6,199 nt of DNA, taken from NCBI GenBank assembly GCA_900771065.1, contig CAAGMP010000079.1:1-6199 (forward strand), in the 5' to 3' direction. Source of the stretch: an uncultured Acinetobacter sp. GTDB taxonomy: Bacteria; Pseudomonadota; Gammaproteobacteria; Pseudomonadales; Moraxellaceae. The notes under the pieces were generated by a model. The model worked only from the letters and a program-made list of their open reading frames with translations. It did not search any database and had not been told where the DNA came from. Positions 1-6,199 of this stretch are shown here, piece after piece; positions within the stretch are counted from its first letter, which is position 1, and the number at the start of each line of letters is the position of its first letter. The translations under genes and the position numbers were made by a program.

Positions 1-928
1 CAAACCTTATGGAATTCGCGATGGTGTCAATTATCAACTGACAGGTGAAGTACGCAGTATTGACCGTGCAGCCATTTATAACCATTTATTAAATCATAAT
101 ATTGTGTTGCTTGGACCAACAGGTTATTCCACCACAGGTGAAATATTTAACTTATTGTCAGAAGAAGTCGCAACCAAAACAGCTATTCAACTTAAAGCCG
201 ATAAACTGATTTTTCTAGGCAAACCACAAGGCTTATTCAATACTGAACAACAGTTATTGCGTGAAATTACTCCCCATCAGCTTGAATCTCACATTGAATA
301 TTATCAACAAAATAAACCTGAAATTGCCTTACATTTAAAAGCGGCTCAAGAAGCTTCATTAAATGGCGTGAACCGCGTGCATTTAATTTCATATGCTTAT
401 GATGGCGCTTTATTGGAGGAATTGTTCACGCGCGATGGTTCAGGAACCATGATTAGCGATACACATTATGAAGAAGTGCGCATGGCAACTATTCAAGATG
501 TCGGTGGTTTAATTAATTTATTACGCCCATTAGAACAAGAAGGTATTTTGGTTTACCGTTCGCGGGAACGTTTAGAAAGTGAAATTGAACAATTTGCCGT
601 CATTGAACGTGATGGTACTATTTTAGCTTGTGCTGCATTGTATCCTATTCCAACGCAAGCTCATGAATTGAAGTCAGCAGAAATTGCTTGTGTTGCTGTA
701 CATCCAAGTTATCGCAAGTCGAATCGTGGCAGTCAAGTTTTACATTATTTAGAAGAAAAAGCCAAAACCATGGGCATTGAACAACTCTTTATTTTAACTA
801 CACGCACGGCGCATTGGTTTTTAGAACAAGGTTTTGAATCTGCTTCAGTGGATGATTTACCTAGCACAAGACAAGAGTTATACAATTATCAACGCAACTC
901 TTTGGTTTGTAAAAAGCGTTTGCTATAG
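1..928 (+). CDS. argA: N-acetylglutamate synthase (amino-acid N-acetyltransferase), 5'-truncated
   Basis: Transfers acetyl from acetyl-CoA to glutamate, the first step of arginine synthesis, in the cytoplasm. The frame is open from base 2 to the TAG at 926-928, giving 308 visible residues against about 443 in E. coli ArgA, so roughly 140 N-terminal residues lie upstream of the window. An in-frame GTG at 104 is internal, because clear family sequence precedes it (visible residues about 1-34, starting KPYGIRDG). Visible residues 1 to about 150 are the end of the amino-acid-kinase-like domain, which in this family binds arginine for feedback inhibition. From about 159 comes the GNAT domain, with IRPLEQ-like LLRPLEQEGILV, then ACVAVHPSYRKSNRGS near 229-244 (acetyl-CoA binding) and LTTRTAHWFLEQGF near 265-278. 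The C-terminal LYNYQR also matches E. coli ArgA from memory. It is separated from the ssu operon by a long AT-rich spacer and is probably a separate transcription unit. Confidence 0.95.
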   Translation, partial: KPYGIRDGVNYQLTGEVRSIDRAAIYNHLLNHNIVLLGPTGYSTTGEIFNLLSEEVATKTAIQLKADKLIFLGKPQGLFNTEQQLLREITPHQLESHIEYYQQNKPEIALHLKAAQEASLNGVNRVHLISYAYDGALLEELFTRDGSGTMISDTHYEEVRMATIQDVGGLINLLRPLEQEGILVYRSRERLESEIEQFAVIERDGTILACAALYPIPTQAHELKSAEIACVAVHPSYRKSNRGSQVLHYLEEKAKTMGIEQLFILTTRTAHWFLEQGFESASVDDLPSTRQELYNYQRNSLVCKKRLL

Positions 929-979
929 CTTGATTTATCATAACCATATTCAAAAATGATGCAAAAATAAACTTATTAC

Positions 980-1003
980 CAAGATTTTAAAAATACAATC
1001 TTG
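980..1003. repeat. Inverted repeat downstream of argA
   Basis: CAAGATT at 980-986 is matched exactly by AATCTTG at 997-1003, with a 10-base loop. It starts 52 bases after the argA stop, so it could be a weak transcript end or a 3' stabilising hairpin. It is low in G+C and is followed by an A-rich stretch instead of a T tract, so I do not call it a rho-independent terminator. A palindrome of this size can arise by chance in such AT-rich DNA. Confidence 0.3.
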
Positions 1004-1110
1004 ATATAAATAAAAAGTTAAAAAAATATAACTTATTCTTTTTTAAAAATAAAAAATTAATTTAAAGCAATTTTATTTTAAATTCTAAATAGTAGTTTAA
1101 TTGATAAGTT

Positions 1111-1140
1111 TTGCACTTTTTCATTTTTCTTTTTTTTATA
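1111..1140 (+). promoter_or_regulatory. Weak sigma-70 promoter candidate for the ssu operon
   Basis: TTGCAC at 1111-1116 resembles a -35 box. TTTATA at 1135-1140 could be its -10 box with an 18-base spacer, and the overlapping TATATT at 1137-1142 would need 20 bases. Transcription would start about 90 bases before the first ssuA start codon. In DNA this AT-rich, -10-like hexamers are everywhere, so this is only the most plausible pair on this strand. Confidence 0.2.
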
Positions 1141-1220
1141 TTTTAAATTTCATTTTTATTATTTTTTCTTCAAAAGAAATCATTTTACTTTAAACGCTCA
1201 TTTTTGACCTTTTTCACTTT

Positions 1221-1225
1221 GGGAG
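1221..1225 (+). promoter_or_regulatory. Ribosome binding site deciding the first ssuA start
   Basis: GGGAG lies 11 bases before the ATG at 1237. It falls inside the longer open frame that begins at the TTG at 1204, which has no comparable purine-rich site before it. The resulting N-terminus (MGAFNKT...) mirrors that of the paralogue downstream (MGTFKKL...), with the lipobox cysteine at residue 22 in both. That similarity is the best argument for this start. Confidence 0.65.
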
Positions 1226-1236
1226 TAATTCGGTTC

Positions 1237-2202
1237 ATGGGCGCTTTTAATAAAACCATTTTTTGTACAATGCTTACTAGCGCAATCATGCTCACAGGTT
1301 GTGGTCAAAAACAAGAACAAGCTAAAGAAAATGAAAGCTTAACTTTAAATATTGGCTTTCAAAAATACGGTTTATTACCCGTTATTAAAGAACGTGGCAA
1401 ATTAGAAGCGACCTTAAAACAAAAAAATATTGATGTGAAATGGGTCGAATTTCCTGCTGGACCACAACTTTTAGAAGGTTTAAATGTCGGTAGTGTTGCT
1501 TTAGGTGAAGTGGGTGAAGCACCGCCTATTTTTGCTCAAGCTGCGGGAGCAAATTTGGTTTATGTTGCAAACCAACCTCCTGCTCCACGCGCTGAAGCGT
1601 TATTGGTTGCAAAAGATTCACCGATTAAAACCGTTCAAGATTTAAAAGGGAAACGTGTCGCACTCAATAAAGGCTCAAACGTACATTATTTACTCTTAAA
1701 ATTACTTGAAGCAAATAATTTAAAACTAAGTGATATTGAAGTGGTTTATTTACCCCCTGCCGATGCCCGTGCCGCATTTGAACGCGGTGCAGTCGATGCT
1801 TGGGTCATTTGGGATCCGTTCTTCTCTGCAGCAGAACACCAAATTAGTGCGCGTGTGTTAGCCAATGGCGAAAACTTGGTTAAAAATTACCAATTTTATT
1901 TAGCAGATCGTAAATTTGCTGAACAACATCCTGAAGTTATTCAACAAGTTGTTATTGAACTAAACGATGCTGCAGCATGGGTAAAAGACAACCAGAGTGA
2001 AGCTGCTAAAATTTTAGAAAAACCAACAGGTTTAAGCCAAGATATTTTAAAAACTTCTCTTTCAAGAATGAGTTTTGGTGTTAAACCAATTTCCGAAACA
2101 GTGGTAAAAGAACAACAAGCTGTTGCCAATGCATTTTATCAAGAAAAATTAATTCCAAATCAAATCAATATTCAAGCTGCACTTCTTCAAAATGAGAAAT
2201 AA
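1237..2202 (+). CDS. ssuA: Aliphatic sulfonate ABC transporter substrate-binding lipoprotein, copy 1
   Basis: Periplasmic capture protein for organosulfonates, delivering them to SsuC/SsuB. The frame is open from a TTG at 1204, but the ATG at 1237 is preferred: it has GGGAG at 1221-1225 and gives a clean signal peptide. That makes 321 residues. Residues 1-22 form a lipoprotein signal with lipobox L19-T20-G21-C22 (Cys codon 1300-1302). Family motifs follow: EFPAGPQLLEGL near 71-82, GEVGEAPPIFAQAAGA near 90-105, DLKGKRVALNKGS near 135-147, and PPADARAAF then VDAWVIWDP near 173-194. Together these are typical of SsuA/nitrate-taurine-type binding proteins. It is the first gene of a five-gene operon and is followed after 27 bases by a paralogue. 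The family call is firm. The exact ligand (alkanesulfonate, taurine or sulfate ester) cannot be read from sequence. Confidence 0.9.
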   Translation: MGAFNKTIFCTMLTSAIMLTGCGQKQEQAKENESLTLNIGFQKYGLLPVIKERGKLEATLKQKNIDVKWVEFPAGPQLLEGLNVGSVALGEVGEAPPIFAQAAGANLVYVANQPPAPRAEALLVAKDSPIKTVQDLKGKRVALNKGSNVHYLLLKLLEANNLKLSDIEVVYLPPADARAAFERGAVDAWVIWDPFFSAAEHQISARVLANGENLVKNYQFYLADRKFAEQHPEVIQQVVIELNDAAAWVKDNQSEAAKILEKPTGLSQDILKTSLSRMSFGVKPISETVVKEQQAVANAFYQEKLIPNQINIQAALLQNEK

Positions 2203-2229
2203 AGCTGAAAAATAAAAGAGCAAATAAAA

Positions 2230-3234
2230 ATGGGCACATTTAAAAAATTGACTTTAGTCAGTATGAGTTTACTTAGTTTGGTCATAACAGGTTGCCAAAA
2301 AACCGAAAACACCCAAACTCAAACTGAAAAAAAAGCGACTAAAGAGCCAAATACAGCAGTAAAAACTTTAAATATGGGTTTTCAAAAATCTGCATTAAAT
2401 TTGCTGGTGGCGCGTGACCAAAATTTTTTACAGCAACAATTTCCAAATACAAAAATTGAATGGAAAGAGTTTCCTGCTGGTCCACAAATGCTTGAAGCAT
2501 TGGCAATTGGTGCAGTCGATTTTGGTTATGTCGGTAATATGCCCCCTATTTTTGCTCAAGCTGCAAATAAGGATTTAAATTATATTGCCTATGAAAATTA
2601 TCCACAAAACAGCTTAGCTTTAGTTATTAAAGACAATAGCTCAATTCAAAATATTGAATCGCTGAAAGGCAAACGCATTGCGGTACAAAAAGGCTCTAGT
2701 GCGCATGAGTTATTAGCTAAAATTTTACAAAAAGCGAACCTCACATGGAACGATATTGAACCTATTTGGTTGCCACCAGCAGATGCCCGTGCCGCGTTTG
2801 ACAAAGGTTCAGTCGATGCTTGGGTTATTTGGGATCCTTATTTAGCAGCAGTTGAATTTGAAGGTCATGCCAAACCATTAATTGATGGTCAAGCATTTAG
2901 TCCAACCTATTCTTATTACATTGCTAATCCAAAATTTGTGCAAGCTCACCCTGATGCACCTGAAAAAGTCATTAAAAGTGTTAATGAAGCAGATCAATGG
3001 ATTGTCAATAATCTGGATGTTGCAATTGAAATTTACAGTAAAAATACAGGTTTAAAACCGATTATCGCTCAAAAAAGTATAGATCGTCGTTTAAAACCTT
3101 CTCCAGTAAAAACGCTGACTCCTGAAGTAATCGAATCACAACAAAAAATTGCCGATCTCTTCCACGAGTTAAAACTGATCCCAACGCATATTGATATTAA
3201 AAAAGCAGTTTGGCTACCCAACTCTGCACAATAA
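2230..3234 (+). CDS. ssuA: Aliphatic sulfonate ABC transporter substrate-binding lipoprotein, copy 2
   Basis: Second organosulfonate-binding protein, 334 residues, clearly paralogous to the gene just upstream. The ATG at 2230 has AAGAG at 2216-2220, nine bases before it. Residues 1-22 are a lipoprotein signal ending in I19-T20-G21-C22 (Cys codon 2293-2295). A Gln/Thr/Lys-rich tether follows, to about residue 45, somewhat longer than in copy 1. Shared motifs are EFPAGPQMLEAL near 80-91, YVGNMPPIFAQAA near 100-112, SLKGKRIAVQKGS near 144-156, and LPPADARAAF then VDAWVIWDP near 181-203. It differs from copy 1 in the putative ligand-binding loop (VGNMPP against VGEAPP), which may mean a different ligand preference; that is inference. 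It sits 27 bases before ssuD and is presumably cotranscribed. Naming both copies ssuA reflects family membership, not proven identical function. Confidence 0.9.
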   Translation: MGTFKKLTLVSMSLLSLVITGCQKTENTQTQTEKKATKEPNTAVKTLNMGFQKSALNLLVARDQNFLQQQFPNTKIEWKEFPAGPQMLEALAIGAVDFGYVGNMPPIFAQAANKDLNYIAYENYPQNSLALVIKDNSSIQNIESLKGKRIAVQKGSSAHELLAKILQKANLTWNDIEPIWLPPADARAAFDKGSVDAWVIWDPYLAAVEFEGHAKPLIDGQAFSPTYSYYIANPKFVQAHPDAPEKVIKSVNEADQWIVNNLDVAIEIYSKNTGLKPIIAQKSIDRRLKPSPVKTLTPEVIESQQKIADLFHELKLIPTHIDIKKAVWLPNSAQ

Positions 3235-3261
3235 TTTTGTGAACACAATAGGAAATCTAAC

Positions 3262-4428
3262 ATGAAAATTTTTTGGTTTATTCCAACCCATGGCGATAGT
3301 CGTTACTTAGGCACAAGCAAAGGTGGTCGTCAGGTTGATCATGCTTATATGAAGCAAATTGCGGTTGCAGTTGATAATTTAGGTTATGAAGGTGTGTTAA
3401 TTCCGACAGGTCGTTCATGTGAAGACCCTTGGATTACAGCGGCAAGTTTAATTGATGCAACCAAAAATTTAAAATTCTTAGTCGCATTACGTCCTGGTGT
3501 AACCACACCTGCTTTGGCAGCACGTATGGCTGCAACGTTTGATCGCTTATCCAATGGTCGTGTGCGTTTAAACTTAGTTACAGGTGGTGATGAAAAAGAA
3601 TTAAAAGGCGATGGCGTCTATGAAGATCACGCGACACGTTATGAAACTGCTTCAGAATATACCAAAATTTGGCGTGAAATTTTAACCCGTTCGCATACAG
3701 GTGAATCATTCACTTTTCATGGTCAACATTTAAGTGTTGATGAAGCAAAATTGCTTTATCCACCTGTTCAAAAACCTTATCCACCACTTTGGTTTGGTGG
3801 TTCATCTGATGCAGCGATTGATTTAGCCGCAGAACAAGTTGACACTTATTTAACTTGGGGCGAACCGCCTGCCGCAGTCAAAGAAAAATTAGAAGTCGTA
3901 CGAGCTAAAGCCGCAGAAAAAGGACGCACTTTAAATTATGGTATTCGTTTACATGTGATTGTACGTGAAACCAATGAAGAAGCATGGCAAGCAGCAGAAG
4001 ATTTAATCCAATATGTTGATGATGCAACTATTCAAGCTGCACAGAAAAAATTTAAAGAAATGGATTCTGTTGGTCAACGTCGTATGGCGGAGTTACACAA
4101 TGGCGACCGTAGCAAACTCGAAGTATCACCAAATCTTTGGGCAGGTGTTGGATTAGTACGTGGTGGTGCAGGAACAGCTTTAGTTGGTGATCCACAAACA
4201 GTGGCTGCACGTATTCAAGAATATGCTGATTTGGGTATTGGTACGTTTATTTTCTCAGGTTATCCACATTTAGAAGAATCAATTCGTTTTGCAGAATTGG
4301 TCTTCCCATTACTTCCTGTTGAAACACGTCAAAAATTAGCACAACCGAACTTAACAGGTCCTTTTGGGGAAATTGTTGCGAACAATTATACCCCTGAAGA
4401 GAACCAAAAACATTTGGAGCCTGCTTAA
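3262..4428 (+). CDS. ssuD: FMNH2-dependent alkanesulfonate monooxygenase
   Basis: Cleaves the C-S bond of alkanesulfonates using FMNH2 and O2, giving an aldehyde and sulfite for cysteine synthesis; cytoplasmic, bacterial-luciferase-like TIM-barrel family. It has 388 residues against about 381 in E. coli SsuD, and similarity recalled from E. coli runs end to end. Residues equivalent to those studied in E. coli are present: His10 in PTHGD, Cys53 in GRSCED, Arg229 and His231 in GIRLHVIV, Arg300 in GLVRGGAGTALVGD, and Tyr334 in SGYPHLEE. The offset of three in the second half fits a small insertion near residues 143-152 (RSHTGESFTF). AGGAA at 3250-3254 is seven bases before the ATG. The stop codon directly abuts the ssuC start. 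The enzyme needs reduced flavin from a partner reductase, usually SsuE, which is not encoded here. The catalytic set looks intact. Confidence 0.97.
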   Translation: MKIFWFIPTHGDSRYLGTSKGGRQVDHAYMKQIAVAVDNLGYEGVLIPTGRSCEDPWITAASLIDATKNLKFLVALRPGVTTPALAARMAATFDRLSNGRVRLNLVTGGDEKELKGDGVYEDHATRYETASEYTKIWREILTRSHTGESFTFHGQHLSVDEAKLLYPPVQKPYPPLWFGGSSDAAIDLAAEQVDTYLTWGEPPAAVKEKLEVVRAKAAEKGRTLNYGIRLHVIVRETNEEAWQAAEDLIQYVDDATIQAAQKKFKEMDSVGQRRMAELHNGDRSKLEVSPNLWAGVGLVRGGAGTALVGDPQTVAARIQEYADLGIGTFIFSGYPHLEESIRFAELVFPLLPVETRQKLAQPNLTGPFGEIVANNYTPEENQKHLEPA

Positions 4429-5241
4429 ATGAATACCAAAGTTTCGGTGAATCCATCAACCGATCAGGTTTCACGTGGAACACAACTTGGGCAGCGTTTG
4501 CTGCCTTGGTTGGTTCCCATCGCTTTAATCGTTATTTGGCAACTTGCTTCAAGCACAGGTTTATTAGAAAGTCGCATCTTACCTGCTCCGAGTGCTGTCG
4601 TTGCCGCTTTTTTGAATTTACTCATTAGCGGTGAATTATGGAAACACGTTCAAATTAGTGCAGGACGTGCTTTACTTGGTTTGCTCGTTGGTGGTGGCTT
4701 AGGTTTATTACTCGGTTTATTAAATGGCTCTTCTAAGGTTGCGTCAACCTTGTTAGATACTTCTTTGCAAATGATTCGAAATATTCCTGCTTTAGCACTT
4801 ATTCCATTGGTTATTCTTTGGTTTGGCATTGATGAATCTGCCAAATTATTTTTAGTTGCAATTGGTGTATTTTTCCCAATTTATATCAATACCTACCACG
4901 GTATTCGTTCTGTCGATCCTCAACTGATTGAAATGGGTAAAAGTTACGGTTTAACCCGTTGGCAATTGTATAAAGAAATCATTTTACCCGGTGCAATGCC
5001 ATCTATTTTAGTCGGTTTACGCTTTTCATTGGGTTTAGTTTGGGTCTTATTGATTGTCGCTGAAACCATTTCTGCACAAGCAGGCATTGGCTATATGACC
5101 ATGAATGCACGTGAATTTTTACAAACTGATGTCGTTTTAGTTGGCATTTTACTGTACGCATTGCTTGGAAAACTTGCCGATGTATTTGCCGTAAGCTTAG
5201 AAAAACACTTACTGCGTTGGCATGCAGGCTATCAAAAATAA
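4429..5241 (+). CDS. ssuC: Alkanesulfonate ABC transporter permease
   Basis: Inner-membrane channel subunit of the sulfonate importer, 270 residues, about the usual length. After a polar N-terminus of about 23 residues, hydrophobic segments appear near 25-40, 80-98, 118-133, 138-155, 192-211 and 232-249, the six-helix pattern of this permease family. The cytoplasmic coupling loop (EAA-type) that docks on the ATPase is near 164-195: IEMGKSYGLTRWQLYKEI followed by ILPGAMPSI. Its ATG follows the ssuD TAA with no gap (TAAATG), and its ribosome site GGAG at 4416-4419 lies inside the end of ssuD, so translation is probably coupled. It is flanked by the oxygenase and the ATPase, the same D-C-B order as in the E. 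coli ssu operon. Nothing in it looks damaged. Confidence 0.95.
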   Translation: MNTKVSVNPSTDQVSRGTQLGQRLLPWLVPIALIVIWQLASSTGLLESRILPAPSAVVAAFLNLLISGELWKHVQISAGRALLGLLVGGGLGLLLGLLNGSSKVASTLLDTSLQMIRNIPALALIPLVILWFGIDESAKLFLVAIGVFFPIYINTYHGIRSVDPQLIEMGKSYGLTRWQLYKEIILPGAMPSILVGLRFSLGLVWVLLIVAETISAQAGIGYMTMNAREFLQTDVVLVGILLYALLGKLADVFAVSLEKHLLRWHAGYQK

Positions 5242-5246
5242 GGTGA
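5240..5246 (+). promoter_or_regulatory. Ribosome binding site deciding the ssuB start
   Basis: AAGGTGA overlaps the ssuC stop codon (5239-5241). It ends directly before an ATG at 5247, which is too close for initiation, and six bases before the second in-frame ATG at 5253, which is a normal distance. The site therefore favours 5253, and ssuB loses the first two residues of the longer reading. Confidence 0.7.
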
Positions 5247-5252
5247 ATGTTC

Positions 5253-6053
5253 ATGACCGATTTAAGTATCAATCGACAATTAGAAGCCGAAGTGCTTGAA
5301 AAGACCAATCCTGATATCAACCCCAATGCTCCTGCTGGTGCAGAAATTTTAATTGAACAATTACACAAATTTTACGGTCAAGTTCAAGTCTTAGCCGATC
5401 TTGATTTAAATATCAAAGCAGGTGAATTTGTTGCTATTGTTGGACGTAGTGGTTGTGGTAAAAGCACCCTATTACGTTTAATTGCCAATTTAGAACAAGC
5501 AAGTTACGGCGAAATTAAATTTAAATCGGCACGTCATTTACGAGAAGGGATTACCAGCGATGATATTCGAGTCATGTTCCAAGATCCGCGTTTGTTGCCT
5601 TGGCGTAACATTGAACAAAATGTACAACTGGGTTTAGACAAAGCTTTTCATCAAAATGCTTCAGATTTGTTAGAAAAAGTCGGCTTAAAAGAAAAAGCGA
5701 CATTGTGGCCATCGCAACTTTCAGGCGGTCAACGTCAAAGAGCTGCGTTAGCGCGTGCGTTATCACATAAACCACGCGTGTTATTGCTCGATGAACCTTT
5801 AGGTGCTTTAGATGCCTTAACGCGTTTAGACATGCAAAACTTAATTGAAAGATTGTGGACAGAACAAGGTTTTACAGCCATTTTAGTCACACATGATGTC
5901 AGCGAAGCCGTTCAATTGGCAGATCGAATTATTTTGCTAGATCAAGGTTTAATTGCTAAACAATTTAGCGTCAATTTACCTCGTCCGCGCAAAAAAAATG
6001 CCCAATTTTCTGAATTAGAACAAGAAGTTTTAAATGCGGTTTTAGCAACCTAA
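5253..6053 (+). CDS. ssuB: Alkanesulfonate ABC transporter ATP-binding protein
   Basis: Cytoplasmic ATPase that powers sulfonate import through SsuC; 266 residues from the preferred ATG at 5253 (268 if the ATG at 5247 is used) against about 255 in E. coli. The first 28 or so residues are a nonconserved polar extension, and the ABC domain starts near EILIEQLHKFYG. All nucleotide-binding motifs are present: Walker A GRSGCGKST at 64-72, Q-loop Gln110 in VMFQDPRLLPW, signature LSGGQ at 156-160, Walker B VLLLDEP at 176-182, D-loop GALD at 184-187, and H-loop His214 in VTHDVSEA. The DPRLLPW and EPLGALDALTRL stretches are characteristic of the SsuB/TauB/nitrate branch, and the C-terminal PRPR followed by an ELE-EVL pattern resembles SsuB specifically. 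It begins 11 bases after ssuC, is the last gene of the operon, and is followed by a probable terminator. Confidence 0.96.
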   Translation: MTDLSINRQLEAEVLEKTNPDINPNAPAGAEILIEQLHKFYGQVQVLADLDLNIKAGEFVAIVGRSGCGKSTLLRLIANLEQASYGEIKFKSARHLREGITSDDIRVMFQDPRLLPWRNIEQNVQLGLDKAFHQNASDLLEKVGLKEKATLWPSQLSGGQRQRAALARALSHKPRVLLLDEPLGALDALTRLDMQNLIERLWTEQGFTAILVTHDVSEAVQLADRIILLDQGLIAKQFSVNLPRPRKKNAQFSELEQEVLNAVLAT

Positions 6054-6069
6054 TTTTTTATTCAATCAT

Positions 6070-6109
6070 AAAAATGACGTATGTATATTGTAGGCATAGG
6101 TCATTTTTT
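6070..6109 (+). terminator. Probable rho-independent terminator of the ssu operon
   Basis: AAAAATGAC at 6070-6078 pairs exactly with GTCATTTTT at 6100-6108. Inside, after a single G-G mismatch, TATG at 6080-6083 pairs with CATA at 6095-6098, leaving an 11-base loop. The 3' arm runs into a six-T tract and further T-rich sequence. It starts 17 bases after the ssuB stop. The stem is AT-rich, hence modest stability. The A tract on the 5' arm means it could also work on the opposite strand for a converging gene. Confidence 0.65.
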
Positions 6110-6110
6110 A

Positions 6111-6199
6111 TTTTATGCTTTGAATATAAAACCATTCATACAAAAAATGATCAAAGCGAAAAAATTAAATATTGATTATGCACAAAAGTAACCGATTGC
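6111..6199. other. Unassigned AT-rich end of the window
   Basis: Nothing I can support lies in these 89 bases beyond the terminator. All frames on both strands are short, and the window ends before any gene can be recognised. It may be a promoter region of the next gene or the 3' end of a converging one. Confidence 0.5.

Larger units (their letters stand above)
929..1236. other. AT-rich spacer between argA and the ssu operon
   Basis: No coding region is supported in these 308 bases. By hand count only 54 are G or C (about 18%), and the 60 bases at 1021-1080 contain just four. The composition changes along its length: the first half is A-rich, while 1117-1170 has 41 T in 54 bases. The spacer must carry the ssu promoter and probably the argA transcript end, but no strong sigma-70 promoter or strong intrinsic terminator is obvious. 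A 7-bp inverted repeat lies at 980-1003. Family knowledge suggests LysR-type control (CysB or Cbl in E. coli); I cannot identify a binding site. Confidence 0.8.

Noticed and set aside
104..106. GTG at 104 as the start of argA
   Set aside because: The frame is open to the left edge and the residues before it are clear ArgA sequence, so the gene is truncated by the window.
1001..1032. TTGATA at 1001-1006 with TATAAC at 1027-1032 as a promoter
   Set aside because: The spacer is 20 bases, too long for a normal sigma-70 promoter, and the -35 box is part of the inverted repeat arm.
1074..1149. Direct repeat TATTTTAAATT at 1074-1084 and 1139-1149, 65 bases apart, as a possible regulator site
   Set aside because: In a stretch this AT-rich, several 11-base matches are expected by chance, and the sequence has no extended symmetry around it.
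1204..1236. TTG at 1204 as the start of the first ssuA
   Set aside because: It would add 11 residues ahead of a complete lipoprotein signal peptide, has no ribosome site, and breaks the match to the paralogue's N-terminus.
1941..2129. Minus-strand open frame of about 62 codons inside the first ssuA
   Set aside because: It lies wholly within a well-supported gene, has no recognisable motif or ribosome site, and is a by-product of the sense codons. The same applies to the minus-strand frames at 3069-3263, 4247-4483, 4650-4844, 5003-5368 and 5572-5775.
6176..6199. Possible end of a minus-strand gene at the right edge
   Set aside because: Only eight codons before a stop are visible in that frame, far too little to support a coding call.
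1..6199. CRISPR arrays, tRNA or rRNA genes, insertion sequences, phage or defence genes
   Set aside because: No regularly spaced repeats, RNA-gene signatures, transposase motifs or terminal inverted repeats were seen by eye; the content is housekeeping and sulfur-assimilation genes.

Overview
The window looks like a piece of a gammaproteobacterial chromosome, most likely Acinetobacter or a close Moraxellaceae relative. The evidence is AT-rich coding DNA, a very AT-rich spacer, and proteins that align well from memory with the E. coli families but are clearly divergent. The genus is an inference from composition and gene order, not from a search.

Layout, all on the + strand. (1) Positions 1-928 hold the 3' two-thirds of argA, the N-acetylglutamate synthase that commits glutamate to arginine synthesis; its 5' end lies outside the window. 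(2) Positions 929-1236 are a 308-base spacer with about 18% G+C by hand count. It holds the promoter region of the next operon, but no confident promoter can be read in it. (3) Positions 1237-6053 are a five-gene alkanesulfonate operon: two tandem, paralogous substrate-binding lipoproteins (ssuA-type), then ssuD (FMNH2-dependent monooxygenase), ssuC (permease) and ssuB (ATPase). The intergenic gaps are 27, 27, 0 and 11 bases. (4) Just after ssuB, at about 6070-6109, is a stem-loop with a T tract that probably ends the operon. The last 90 bases hold nothing I can assign.

How it works: one of the two binding lipoproteins captures an organosulfonate in the periplasm. SsuC moves it across the inner membrane, powered by SsuB. 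SsuD then splits the C-S bond with FMNH2 and O2, giving an aldehyde and sulfite that feeds cysteine synthesis. In E. coli this pathway is used when sulfate is scarce. The flavin reductase partner SsuE is not in this window and must be supplied from elsewhere.

I see no undescribed system here. The pathway is well known. The points worth a second look are the doubled, lipid-anchored binding protein in front of a single transporter, the absence of ssuE, and the long AT-rich control region. Two starts are proposed downstream of the longest open frame: 1237 for the first ssuA and 5253 for ssuB.
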